The position numbers and the translations under genes are program-made. This document shows, in pieces, positions 42,615-50,938 of a DNA stretch of 64,000 nucleotides. The notes beneath the pieces are model-generated. The model was given only the letters and a program-made list of their open reading frames with translations, was not told the DNA's origin and made no database searches. The stretch spans positions 2,852,001-2,916,000 of the forward strand of contig NZ_JAPELY010000001.1 in the NCBI RefSeq assembly GCF_026343295.1, given 5' to 3'. The DNA is from Streptomyces sp. NBC_00083. GTDB taxonomy: Bacteria; Actinomycetota; Actinomycetes; Streptomycetales; Streptomycetaceae. Numbering within the stretch: the first letter of the stretch is position 1; each line of letters begins with the position of its first letter.

Positions 42615-44456
42615 CTAGACCACGTACACGCTGGACATGATTTCCGCGATGGTCGTGACGCCCTCCTCGACCAGGCGGACGCCTCCGTCCAAGAGGCTCT
42701 CCATGTGCTGTTCGCGGGCGGCCCTGCGCAGGCTGCCGATCGGCGCCCGCTCGACCAGCAGCCGCTTGACGACGTCGCTCATCACGAGCAGTTCGAAGAC
42801 GCCGATCCGCTCCTGATAGCCGGTCCGGGAGCAGAAGTTGCACCCCCGGCCCTGCCAGAACTCGGCGTCGGTCGACCCGCCGGCCTCGGCGAAGAAGGCC
42901 AGTTCGTCCACGCCCGGTGTGTAGGGCTCGCGGCACTGGTCGCAGATCCGCCGCACCAGCCGCTGGCTGACCACGCCGGCGACCGTGGAGGTGATCAGGA
43001 ACGGCTCGATGCCCATGTCGGTGAACCGGTGCAGCGCCGAGCAGGCGTCGGCGGCGTGGATGGACGACAGCACGAAGTGGCCGGTGAGCGCGGACTCGAC
43101 CGCGATCCGCGCCGTCTCGCCGTCCCGGATCTCGCCGACGAGGATCACATCGGGGTCCTGCCGGAGGATCGAGCGGAGCCCGGTCGCGAACGAGACGCCC
43201 GCCTGCTCGTTGATCTGGATCTGGTTGACCGACGGGACCACGTACTCCACGGGGTCCTCGATGGTGGTGATGTTGCGCTCGCTCTGGTTCAGCTCGCCGA
43301 GCGTGGCGTACAGCGTGGTCGTCTTGCCGCTGCCGGTCGGCCCGCCGCAGGCGACCATGCCGTACGGGGAGCGCAGCAGGGACGCGAACCGTTCGTACGT
43401 CGCGGCCGGCATGCCCAGCTCGGCGAGCCGCAGCAGCGTGCGGTTGCTGTCGAGCAGCCGCAGGACCGCCTTCTCGCCCCAGATGGTGGGGGTGGTCGCG
43501 ACCCGGATGTCGACCGGCCTGCCGTCGATCTCGGTGGCGATCTGGCCGTCCTGCGGGCGTCTCCGGTCGACGATGTTCATGTTGGCCATGATCTTGATCC
43601 GGCTGACCACGGACGGGCCCATGTTCTCCGGCAGGCTCAGCACGTCGTGCAGCGCGCCGTCGATGCGGTACCTCACCCGGACCCGGTCGGCGTGCGGTTC
43701 GATGTGGATGTCCGAGGCCCGGTCGCGCAGCCCCTGGGTGAGCATGAGGTTGACCAGGTGCACGACCGGAGCGTCCTCGCTCACCACCCTGGCACCCGCG
43801 TTGGCGCTGCGGCCGGTCTCGGTCGCCTCGAAGGCCTCGACCAGGCTGCTGACCCCGGACAGCGCCCGATAGGTGCTGTCGATCGAGCGCCGGATGTCCG
43901 AGGGGGCCGCGATCGCCAGCTCCACCCGGTCCGGCGCGACGGCCCGGCCGACCTCGTCGAGGACGCGCGGGTCGCCCGGGTCGCCCGCCGCGATCAGCAG
44001 CGTGCCCCCGGACCGCCGCACCGCGACGACGCCCAGCGAGCGGGCCAGCGCCTCCGGCACCCGGGCCGCCGCCTCGGGGTCAGGTTCACTCTGGTGCAAG
44101 TCGGCTACGGGGAGGTCGAGTTGGACCGACAGTGCTTCGATCAGTGACCGCTCGTCGACCATGCCGAGTTCGACGAGGAGGGTGCCGAGTCGCTTGCCCG
44201 ACGTGGACTGCTGCAGGAGCGCCTCGTCCACCTGGGCCGGGGTGAGCATCCCGCGCCGCACGAGGAGTTCGCCGATGCGCGGCCGCTGCGGCCCGGCGGG
44301 CGACGGCCGCGCTCCGCCGGATGTCGCGTCCCGCGCCGAGTCGCCCGGCGTGACCGAGGGCGGCTCCGAACCGCGCGTTCCACCGGGCAGGGTGACGTCC
44401 TCGCCCACCGGGTCTGTCGCCGCCGCGCGGCGCCGGAGAAGCCGGCGATTGGTCAA
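42615..44456 (-). CDS. pilB: Type IV pilus assembly ATPase PilB
   Basis: A ~613-residue GspE/PilB ATPase. The N-terminal MshEN domain (RIGELLVRRGMLTPAQVDEALLQQ and later) is followed by the ATPase with Walker A GPTGSGKTTTLYATL (~370), Asp box EDPVEYVVPSVNQIQIN, Walker B RQDPDVILVGEIRDGETA and the Zn-binding tetracysteine (CDQC and CNFC). The start is uncertain: TTG 44456 has AAGGGG nine bases upstream; GTG 44465 and 44474 are in frame. It drives pilus extension. First gene of the operon. Confidence 0.93.
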   Translation of the reverse strand: MTNRRLLRRRAAATDPVGEDVTLPGGTRGSEPPSVTPGDSARDATSGGARPSPAGPQRPRIGELLVRRGMLTPAQVDEALLQQSTSGKRLGTLLVELGMVDERSLIEALSVQLDLPVADLHQSEPDPEAAARVPEALARSLGVVAVRRSGGTLLIAAGDPGDPRVLDEVGRAVAPDRVELAIAAPSDIRRSIDSTYRALSGVSSLVEAFEATETGRSANAGARVVSEDAPVVHLVNLMLTQGLRDRASDIHIEPHADRVRVRYRIDGALHDVLSLPENMGPSVVSRIKIMANMNIVDRRRPQDGQIATEIDGRPVDIRVATTPTIWGEKAVLRLLDSNRTLLRLAELGMPAATYERFASLLRSPYGMVACGGPTGSGKTTTLYATLGELNQSERNITTIEDPVEYVVPSVNQIQINEQAGVSFATGLRSILRQDPDVILVGEIRDGETARIAVESALTGHFVLSSIHAADACSALHRFTDMGIEPFLITSTVAGVVSQRLVRRICDQCREPYTPGVDELAFFAEAGGSTDAEFWQGRGCNFCSRTGYQERIGVFELLVMSDVVKRLLVERAPIGSLRRAAREQHMESLLDGGVRLVEEGVTTIAEIMSSVYVV

Positions 44457-44526
44457 GGCACCCACCCCTTTCACGTATCCGGAACAGCGTCCGTAACAAC
44501 GGCCGATCGTGCGCCGTACGTCGATC

Positions 44527-44556
44527 CATATACACGTCAGCTGCTGATTAGTCAGC
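44527..44556 (-). promoter_or_regulatory. Promoter and overlapping dyad for pilB
   Basis: On the minus strand CTGACT (44555-44550) and TATATG (44532-44527), 17 bp apart, form a promoter. The dyad GCTGATTAGTCAGC (44543-44556, read on plus) overlaps the -35 box, where a repressor would block initiation. Confidence 0.55.
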
Positions 44557-44613
44557 GGCATACTACTGCATGCCGCGGCGCCGGAATCCGCGCTGTTTTC
44601 GCGGCTTCATCTC

Positions 44614-44658
44614 TTGTGGGGCGATCGCCCGCTGAGTAGTCTACGGCTGATTAATCAG
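44614..44658 (+). promoter_or_regulatory. Promoter and overlapping dyad for the pilin gene
   Basis: TTGTGG (44614-44619) and TAGTCT (44637-44642) with a 17-bp spacer. The palindrome CTGATTAATCAG (44647-44658) lies just past the -10 at the expected transcription start. It differs from the pilB dyad core at one base, so the same regulator could control both directions. Confidence 0.55.
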
Positions 44659-44715
44659 GCTGTTACTATCGCTCGATTTTGCTGTACCGGTCGTCGTAGA
44701 TGTAGATGGAGAAAG

Positions 44716-45096
44716 ATGTCCACATACCTGCAAGGCAAGTTGCACCAGCGAATGCGTGCACGGCACGAGACGACGGAAGCCGGGTTCACGCTCATCGAAC
44801 TTCTCGTGGTCATCGTGATCCTCGGCATCCTGGCCGCCGTCGTCGTCTTCTCCGTCCGCGGCATCAACGACAGGGGCCAGGGCTCGGCGTGCAAGACCGA
44901 CAAGGCCACGATCCAGACCGCGGAAGAGGCGCTCTTCGCCCGCGACGGCCACTACGGGACCATGGACGATCTGACGGGGGGAGGGTTCCTGTCGTCCGCG
45001 TCCACCTGGTACACCGTGGCGCCTCAGGGAGCCACCTTCACCATCACGCTGCTTGCCTTCCCCTCGGGTCAGACGAACCCCTGCGCCACCCCCTGA
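44716..45096 (+). CDS. Type IV pilin (GspG-like major pilin candidate)
   Basis: A 126-residue prepilin. The 23-residue basic leader ends EAG-FTLIELLVVIVILGILAAVVVFSV, a perfect class III cleavage site with Glu at +5. The globular part includes ADKA/TDKATIQTAEEALFARDGHYGTMDDL, the GspG-like pattern, and two Cys. A strong GGAGAAAG site precedes ATG 44716. Its own promoter and position suggest it is the major pilin. It is clearly a paralogue of the pilin domain at 51646. Confidence 0.88.
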   Translation: MSTYLQGKLHQRMRARHETTEAGFTLIELLVVIVILGILAAVVVFSVRGINDRGQGSACKTDKATIQTAEEALFARDGHYGTMDDLTGGGFLSSASTWYTVAPQGATFTITLLAFPSGQTNPCATP

Positions 45097-45187
45097 CGCG
45101 GCGGCGTTCGCCGTGCGGAGCGAGCGCTCACCGGATGTCTCGCCGGATGGCGTGGGCCCGACGGTCGGCCGTCGGCCGAGTGCGTCA

Positions 45188-45218
45188 GGCGGCGTCGCGC
45201 ACGCCACCTGACGCCGCC
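45188..45218 (+). terminator. Hairpin after the pilin gene
   Basis: GGCGGCGTC (45188-45196) pairs with GACGCCGCC (45210-45218) around a 13-base loop, 90 bases past the pilin stop. It may limit read-through into the prepilin peptidase gene so that pilin is made in excess. Confidence 0.5.
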
Positions 45219-45378
45219 GTCGGGCGGCGTGCGGCAACGCCCCGACTGCCGTGTCCCGCAACCACCTTGTGGCGGCCTGGGTCACTCGGGGCGCGTGCCG
45301 CGGGGCCCCGCGTTCCGGCGCGGATTACCCACGGGCCCCGGTGGCGATCGGCATGCGCGGTACGGCACCATTGCGCCC

Positions 45379-46203
45379 ATGTCACCCACATTTGTCGTGT
45401 TTATCGGTCTGTTGGGACTCGCGGTGGGGTCGTTCCTCAACGTCGCGGTCTCCCGGGTCCCGGCCGGCCTCTCGGTCGTCCGGCCGCGCTCCGCCTGCCC
45501 CCGATGCGCCACGCCGATAGCGGCCCGGGACAACGTCCCCATCGTGTCCTGGCTCCTGTTGGGCCGCCGCTGTCGCGCCTGCCGGGTTCCCATCCCCGCG
45601 CGCTACCCGCTCATGGAAGCGCTCACCGCGATCCTGTTCGCCGCCGAGGCGCTGCGCTTCGGCCGGTCGGAAGTGCTACCGGCCCAACTCGTCTTCACCG
45701 CAGGGCTGTTGGCCCTGGGTGCCTGTGACGCCGAGCAGTTCCTGCTCCCTCGGCGTCTGGTCTACCCGACGCTCGGGCTCACCGCCGTCTGTCTGCTCGC
45801 GGCCGCCGCCGCCACCGGACAGTGGCACCGGCTCGGCGTGACCGCGGCATGCGGAGCGGGCGCGTTCGCGGCCTTCTTCGCCCTCAACCGGGTGCGGCCC
45901 GACTGGCTCGGATTCGGCGACGTGCGGCTGGCCGGCCTGCTCGGCACCGGCCTTGGCTGGCTCGGCCCCTGGTACCTCGTCTTCACCCTGCTGGCCGGCA
46001 GCATCGCCGGATTGCTGGTGGGCGTCGCGCTCATGGCGGCGGGCCGGGCGACCCGCCACACCCGCCTCCCCTTCGGCCTGTTCCTCGCCGCCGGAGCCAT
46101 CGCCGCCATACTCTTCGGCGCTCCGGTCATCCACTGGTACGCGAGCGTCAGCGACCTGTACGCGACAGGTGCGCCGCTCACCAGGGCCCTCCACCAGCCC
46201 TGA
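45379..46203 (+). CDS. pilD: Prepilin peptidase/N-methyltransferase
   Basis: A 274-residue polytopic aspartic peptidase. The N-terminal Zn-binding part has CPRC and CRAC pairs, as in full-length PilD with methyltransferase activity. The catalytic Asp residues are in GACDAEQFLLPRRLVYP and in the GxGD motif GFGDVRLAGLLGTGLG. It removes the leaders of the four prepilins in this window and methylates the new N-termini. ATG 45379 has no clear ribosome site. Confidence 0.92.
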   Translation: MSPTFVVFIGLLGLAVGSFLNVAVSRVPAGLSVVRPRSACPRCATPIAARDNVPIVSWLLLGRRCRACRVPIPARYPLMEALTAILFAAEALRFGRSEVLPAQLVFTAGLLALGACDAEQFLLPRRLVYPTLGLTAVCLLAAAAATGQWHRLGVTAACGAGAFAAFFALNRVRPDWLGFGDVRLAGLLGTGLGWLGPWYLVFTLLAGSIAGLLVGVALMAAGRATRHTRLPFGLFLAAGAIAAILFGAPVIHWYASVSDLYATGAPLTRALHQP

Positions 46204-46279
46204 CCACCCCGGCCCGACGTCGTCCGCGACCAGGCCGTCGGCTACCGGCGCGGCCGCAACGCCGTTTACCTTAGTTACT

Positions 46280-46828
46280 ATGGAGAAACTTGATCTGCCA
46301 CTCGCCGAGTGGATCGTGCTCGCACTCATGGCCGAACGCCCGAGTCACGGCTTCGCCATCGCCGCCCTCACCGCGGAGGGCGCGGAAATCGGTGAGTTCT
46401 GGTATATCTCGCGCCCCATGGTCTACCGCTCGATCACACGGCTGGTCGAGCGCGGACTGATCACGCCGGTCGGCGCCGAAGAAGGCAACCGCGGACCGCA
46501 GCGCATGATCTACGCCGCCACCCGCTCGGCGAAGGCGGCGGCCAGCCGGTGGCTCAGCGAACCGGTGGTCCAGCTCTTCGACGTCCGCGCCGAGCTGACG
46601 AGCAAGCTTCTGCTGCTCCAGCGTCGCGGCAGCAGCCCGACGCGCCTGGTCGAGCGTCAGCGGGTCGTCATGGACGAGATCGAGGAGTCGCTGGGTGCCA
46701 AGGAGCACACCGGTGACTACCTCACCCGCGCGATCTACGCCTGGCGGCTGGAACACGTCCGTGCCGCGCGCAGGTTTCTCGACGCCGTCGACGTCGAGGC
46801 GGCACAGCCCGCGGTCAAGAGCGGCTGA
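46280..46828 (+). CDS. PadR family regulator (candidate pilus regulator)
   Basis: A 182-residue PadR protein. The winged helix is LPLAEWIVLALMAERPSHGFAIAALTAEG, FWYISRPMVYRSITRLVERGLI and RMIYAATRSAKAAASRWL. The C-terminal domain is helical, of the VirR type. It follows the prepilin peptidase by 76 bp on the same strand. The ATG overlaps a TAGTTACTA palindrome (46272-46280) and has no ribosome site, so the message may be leaderless. It is the obvious candidate to bind the dyads in the pilus promoters. Confidence 0.85.
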   Translation: MEKLDLPLAEWIVLALMAERPSHGFAIAALTAEGAEIGEFWYISRPMVYRSITRLVERGLITPVGAEEGNRGPQRMIYAATRSAKAAASRWLSEPVVQLFDVRAELTSKLLLLQRRGSSPTRLVERQRVVMDEIEESLGAKEHTGDYLTRAIYAWRLEHVRAARRFLDAVDVEAAQPAVKSG

Positions 46829-46952
46829 CGTCAGGTCTCCGTCGTCTCTCCTTCGGCATTCACGTCCTTGCCGCGCAGGTCTCCGCCCGGGTGTCGCGCC
46901 TCGCACCCGGTAGCCGCGGACCGGGCTGAACGACGTGTGGGCATGCGAGAGT

Positions 46953-46990
46953 CGGGCCCGGCGATCGCGTCATCACGATCGCCGGGCCCG
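46953..46990. terminator. Bidirectional terminator between padR and the FG-GAP gene
   Basis: A perfect 15-bp stem (46953-46967 with 46976-46990) and an eight-base loop, placed between two convergent genes. Confidence 0.8.
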
Positions 46991-47038
46991 CGACGCACGT
47001 CAGCGTCTCAGAGGCACCCGCCGAAGACGGCTCGTCGG

Positions 47039-49027
47039 CTACGGCACCTCGACGGTGGTCTCGCAGGAGCCGCCGGCCGCGACCGCGTCCGAGCCCGGAA
47101 GCGTCGGACCGCCGTTGCCGTCGCCGGCGCAGACGTCCGTGCCGTTGCCGCCGGCGAGGGTGTCGCTGTCCGCGCCGCCGACCACGGTGTCGTTGCCGGA
47201 GCCACCGGAGAGCGCGTCACTGCCGGACCCGCCCAGGATGATGTCGTTGCCGTCGCCGCCGCTGACGGCGTCGTTGCCGTCACCGCCGTCGATGTAGTCG
47301 TCGCCGCTGCCGCCCGACACGGCGTCGTTGCCGCCGAACGTGCAGATCGTGTCGTTGCCGCCGTTCCCGCTGACGCTGTCGTTCCCGTTGCCGGTCACGA
47401 TCACGTCGGCGCCGCTCGTGCCGTTCACCACTCCGTTGCCGGTGATCGTGGCGGCGAGGCCGCGGCAGCCGGCCGAGACGCCGATGGTCACGGTCGCGAC
47501 GTTCGAGTCGTCCGTGCCGTCACTCGCCTTGTACGTGAAGCTGTCGCTTCCGACGTAGGCGCCGGCCGGCTGGTAGGTGAACGAGCCGTCCGGGTCGAGC
47601 GTGAGGGTGCCGTGCGCCGGGCCGGTCACGACCGACGCCGTCAGCGTGTTGCCGTCGGCATCGGTGTCATTGCCGAGAACACCGGGAGCGGCGACGACGA
47701 GCGGGGTGTCCGCCCCGATGTGGCCGTACGACTCGTTGGTGGCCGCCGGCGGCCGGTTCGTCGTGTTGCGCAGGACCGACGCGTCCTTGACGTACACCGG
47801 CGAGCTGTTGCTGTTGGCCGTGGCGACATCGGGGCGTCCGTCGCCGTCGAGGTCGGCCACCGCCGTGGCCTGCGGGTTGCTGCCGCCGTTGAGCCCGAAG
47901 GCGAGCGGGCTGCCGAACGCACCGGCGCCGTCGCCTTCGAGCACCACGACCTCGCTCGAATTGGCGCTGGAGACCACCAGGTCGGCGTGGCCGTCGCCGT
48001 TCACGTCGGCCACCGAGGCCGAGCTGAGGTTGGTCCCCGCCGCCAGGACGCTCGCGCTGCCGAAGCCGCCCGCGCCGTCGCCGAGCAGGACGGCGGCGCG
48101 CCCCGGGGAGCCGAGCGCCACGACCACGGCGTCGAGCCTGCCGTCCTCGTTGACGTCGGCGAGCGTGAGCCTGGACGGCAGGGTCACGCCGGCCGGGACG
48201 CTCGACGCCGTGCCGAAGCCGCCATGTCCGTCGCCCAGGAGCACGGAGAGCGTGCCGGACGACGAGTTCGAGGTGATGAGATCCAGATGGCCGTCGCCGT
48301 CGAGATCGGCGGACGCGATGCCCTGAGGGCTCGTACCGCCGGCCAGCGCGAGCTGCGTCGCCGCGCCGAAGGTGCCGTCGCCGTTGCCGCTCATCAGCGA
48401 GACGTTGTTCGTGTTCGCGTCGGACGTCGCGAGATCCGGCTTGCCGTCCTCGTCGAAGTCGCCCACGGCCACGTCCGTGGGGAAGCGCGCGACACAGGGG
48501 TTGTCGCCCGTGGTGTCGCAGCCGGGCGTCGGGTTGAGGATCACCGTCGTGCCGGCGCCGAGAGCGCCGGAGCCGTCGCCGAGCCAGACCAGAGCGACGT
48601 TGCCGCGCGAGTCCTGGCTGACCACGTCCAAGCTGCCGTCGCCGTTGACGTCGCGGATCACCGCCGAGCCGAGGAAGACGCTCGACGCGGTGCGCGGCGC
48701 GGCGTACTTCGTCACGGCGCCGAAGCTGCCGCCGCCCGTGCCGAGGAACACGCCGAGGCCCTCGGCGCGGATCGCCGTCACGAGGTCCGGTATTCCGTCG
48801 TGGTTGAGATCGCCGATCGCGACGGCGGAGCTGCCGCGGCCGGTGTCGTCGAGGTTCACCGCGGTGGCGAAACCGGTCGTGTCGGCGCCGGACGCCGAGG
48901 CCGGGCTCGCGGCCAACACGACGGTCGCTACCGCGAAGACGAGCGCCGGAACACGGCGTGACCGACCGCGCAGTACCGCGACTGAGCGGCCGGTCGGCGT
49001 GAGGTGCCGACGTGGTGATCTGTTCAT
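47039..49027 (-). CDS. Secreted FG-GAP propeller / cadherin-like / RTX-repeat protein
   Basis: A 662-residue secreted protein. A signal peptide (about 1-46) is followed by seven or so FG-GAP/VCBS repeats (50-405), each with a Ca-binding DxNxDGxxD loop such as DLNHDGIPDLV, DVNGDGSLDVV and DLDGDGRPDVA. Next is a cadherin/Ig-like domain (~420-510: DTDADGNTLTASVVTGPAHGTLTLDPDGSFTYQP). The C-terminal third (~520-640) is RTX-type GGxGNDxx repeats. It is a Ca-dependent extracellular adhesin or scaffold, and there is no sortase signal or membrane anchor. A GAGGAGGGG site precedes the start. Confidence 0.85.
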   Translation of the reverse strand: MNRSPRRHLTPTGRSVAVLRGRSRRVPALVFAVATVVLAASPASASGADTTGFATAVNLDDTGRGSSAVAIGDLNHDGIPDLVTAIRAEGLGVFLGTGGGSFGAVTKYAAPRTASSVFLGSAVIRDVNGDGSLDVVSQDSRGNVALVWLGDGSGALGAGTTVILNPTPGCDTTGDNPCVARFPTDVAVGDFDEDGKPDLATSDANTNNVSLMSGNGDGTFGAATQLALAGGTSPQGIASADLDGDGHLDLITSNSSSGTLSVLLGDGHGGFGTASSVPAGVTLPSRLTLADVNEDGRLDAVVVALGSPGRAAVLLGDGAGGFGSASVLAAGTNLSSASVADVNGDGHADLVVSSANSSEVVVLEGDGAGAFGSPLAFGLNGGSNPQATAVADLDGDGRPDVATANSNSSPVYVKDASVLRNTTNRPPAATNESYGHIGADTPLVVAAPGVLGNDTDADGNTLTASVVTGPAHGTLTLDPDGSFTYQPAGAYVGSDSFTYKASDGTDDSNVATVTIGVSAGCRGLAATITGNGVVNGTSGADVIVTGNGNDSVSGNGGNDTICTFGGNDAVSGGSGDDYIDGGDGNDAVSGGDGNDIILGGSGSDALSGGSGNDTVVGGADSDTLAGGNGTDVCAGDGNGGPTLPGSDAVAAGGSCETTVEVP

Positions 49028-49425
49028 GGGAAAGGCCCCTCCTCAGGGCCTGATGCATAAGAGGTGGTGACGTACTGATGCAGTACGACCCCCCATGGCA
49101 GAGCGCTGTGCCGGTCGGCCACCGATATGCCCGGCATTCACGGCCGGATGGCGCGGTGTCGACCGAATTCACTAGTCAGCAATTGACGACTTGTGCGGCG
49201 CAGCGCCCTGCGCGTCGGCCGGTCTGCCGCGGTGGGGCGGAAGGCCGGGCATACGCGTACTCAACTCGTATCGAGTACGCATTCGTTGCCCGCGCGGGAA
49301 AAGCGCGGGAAAGTTCCTCTTATGGACAGAAGAGGAAAGGGAATCGGCGTGGCCACGGACTGCTCACTTGGGCGGGCACGGTCCGTGCCCTGGTCGACGG
49401 TCCGTGGCCCCGTGCTCCGGACCGC
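49028..49425. other. 398-bp intergenic region with several palindromes
   Basis: Upstream of the FG-GAP gene and downstream of the ModA-like gene. It holds the perfect 17-bp palindrome CGTACTGATGCAGTACG (49071-49087), an inverted repeat GCGTACTC/GAGTACGC (49255-49262, 49273-49280) and a TAGTCAGCAATTGAC element (49173-49187) resembling the pilus-promoter dyads. Its right end is a terminator. No gene seen. Confidence 0.6.
49351..49409 (-). terminator. Nested-hairpin terminator after the ModA-like gene
   Basis: An outer stem (GGCCACGGAC at 49351-49360 with GTCCGTGGCC at 49400-49409) encloses an inner perfect palindrome GGGCACGGTCCGTGCCC (49374-49390). It starts 16 bases past the stop of the gene ending at 49426. 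Confidence 0.65.
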
Positions 49426-50655
49426 CTAGTAGCCGTAGGCGGCGAGCGTCGACTGGATGGTGGTGTCGTTGTCCCACTTGGTGTTGAACAGGTCGTCCCA
49501 GGCGGCTGCCGCGCCGGCGTTGCCTCCGGTCAGGGCGACACCGAACTGCTGGATGTCTCCGTAGCCGGAGTAGTCGCTCGGATCGACATCGGTCCACGTG
49601 TTGGGGTCGTTGCCCGTGGTTCCGTTCAGCGAACTCGACGTCCACGACACGTGCATGATGTTCGACTTGGCGACGAGACCCAGCTGGGTGTTCCCGCCGG
49701 CGTTCGCCGTCACCGCGCCTCGCACCTGGCTGATCCCGGACTCCAGGCGCACCTTGCACGCCGTGCCCGCGCTGTCGCACGCGCTTCCGGTGAACACGTT
49801 CTGGCCCGCTCCGCTGGTGACCCAGGAGAACCCGTTCTGTATCAACGCCTGCTTGGACGCGGCGCCGAACGGCGCGGAGGCCGGGTCGGCGACCGCGATG
49901 CGGTGCCCACTCGTCCCGAGCCAGGTCACCACGCCCGACATCGTCGTGGGCGCACCCCCGGAGACCGGTGACGCGTCACACCGGGGCGACTGCGCCTTGC
50001 CGTTGCCGCTGCCGTTGGCGTCCGCGCCGAGCGCCAGCGGCGGAGTCCCGCCGTTGGACGGGTCGTCGCCGTGGGTCGAGCCCGCCCAGCTGCCGCTGCA
50101 GCTGTAGATCGCCAGGTGCCCGATCGCCACGGCGTGCTTGCTCGCGATCGTGCCGTTGCACTCGACGCTCGCGCTCGCCGTGCACGTACCCGTGTCGGCG
50201 GTCGGGATGACCGCGTCCACATTGGTCTCGTCCGCCGACAGGAACGCGTCGATGTGCAGCGGCCCGTCGACGCAGTTGTTCGACGAGGACGGATTGCACG
50301 TCGTGTAGGGGCCGGCGCTCTTCAACTGCTGGCGCAGGCTTCCCGACGTGATCCCGCGCATCGTCGACGTATCGATCGCCGGCTTGTTCCAGAACCCGCC
50401 GACCTGCGAGGCGCCGTTCGCCGTGAACGCCGTGAACGACTCGAGCGACTCGATCGCGCCCTTCATGTCCTTCGTGGCGGGATACATGTTGTTGGCGATA
50501 CCGACCTGCGAATTCGTCGCCGCAAACACGGTGGGTGCCGTGCCGGCGATCAGCGCCGTCGCGAGGGCGCCCACCGCGAACGCCTTCCGAACCCGGCGCA
50601 TCGCCGAGCGGCCTGCGTTCGGGGCGTTCCGCGTGTGTCTGGACCTCAGTTGCAT
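49426..50655 (-). CDS. Secreted ModA-fold substrate-binding-like protein
   Basis: A 409-residue secreted protein (signal peptide to ~46, ending VFAAT). Its C-terminal half matches the molybdate-binding protein pattern: RIAVADPASAPFGAASKQALIQNG, then VRGAVTANAGGNTQLGLVAKSNIM and QQFGVALTGGNAGAAAAWDDLFNTKW to STLAAYGY, the ModA ending. No lipobox Cys follows the signal peptide, and no ABC permease or ATPase adjoins it. The N-terminal half is longer than in ModA and Cys-rich (seven or more Cys). It probably binds an oxyanion or other ligand outside the cell. GAGGAG precedes ATG 50655. Confidence 0.68.
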   Translation of the reverse strand: MQLRSRHTRNAPNAGRSAMRRVRKAFAVGALATALIAGTAPTVFAATNSQVGIANNMYPATKDMKGAIESLESFTAFTANGASQVGGFWNKPAIDTSTMRGITSGSLRQQLKSAGPYTTCNPSSSNNCVDGPLHIDAFLSADETNVDAVIPTADTGTCTASASVECNGTIASKHAVAIGHLAIYSCSGSWAGSTHGDDPSNGGTPPLALGADANGSGNGKAQSPRCDASPVSGGAPTTMSGVVTWLGTSGHRIAVADPASAPFGAASKQALIQNGFSWVTSGAGQNVFTGSACDSAGTACKVRLESGISQVRGAVTANAGGNTQLGLVAKSNIMHVSWTSSSLNGTTGNDPNTWTDVDPSDYSGYGDIQQFGVALTGGNAGAAAAWDDLFNTKWDNDTTIQSTLAAYGY

Positions 50656-50806
50656 CTGCTACTCCTCATCGTTGGGGCGGCGGTCGCCGCACGGACACGC
50701 CGCCGGTAGATGCAGGCAGATGTCCGACAACTCCCGGGCATCTGCGTGGCCTATCGGCATGACGGTGTCTCACCCGCCTAGATGGTGCGCACCCCTCCGT
50801 CCAGTA

Positions 50807-50843
50807 GTCAATGATTGACAACCATGTGCGCTGTGGATGTAAT
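50807..50843 (+). promoter_or_regulatory. Promoter and overlapping dyad of the Excalibur-pilin operon
   Basis: TTGACA (50815-50820) and TGTAAT (50838-50843) with a 17-bp spacer, the best housekeeping promoter in the window. The palindrome GTCAATGATTGAC (50807-50819) overlaps the -35 box. The opposite strand here reads TTGACTAC toward the ModA-like gene, sharing the TGACTA core of the pilB dyad. Confidence 0.7.
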
Positions 50844-50938
50844 GCAGCTATCCAGCCTGCGGCGGCCGGCGGCCGAGTGCCGTCGGCCCCTGAGGCACGC
50901 AAGGAAAGGGCCGGCGGCACGATGGGCAGAGGCGTCTT

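Noticed and set aside
46868..48961. Long plus-strand frame opposite the FG-GAP/RTX gene
   Set aside because: Low-complexity Ala/Val/Arg sequence caused by the repetitive Ca-binding repeats on the other strand.
47039..49027. Type I secretion of the RTX-repeat protein
   Set aside because: The protein has a clear N-terminal Sec signal peptide and there are no type I secretion genes nearby.
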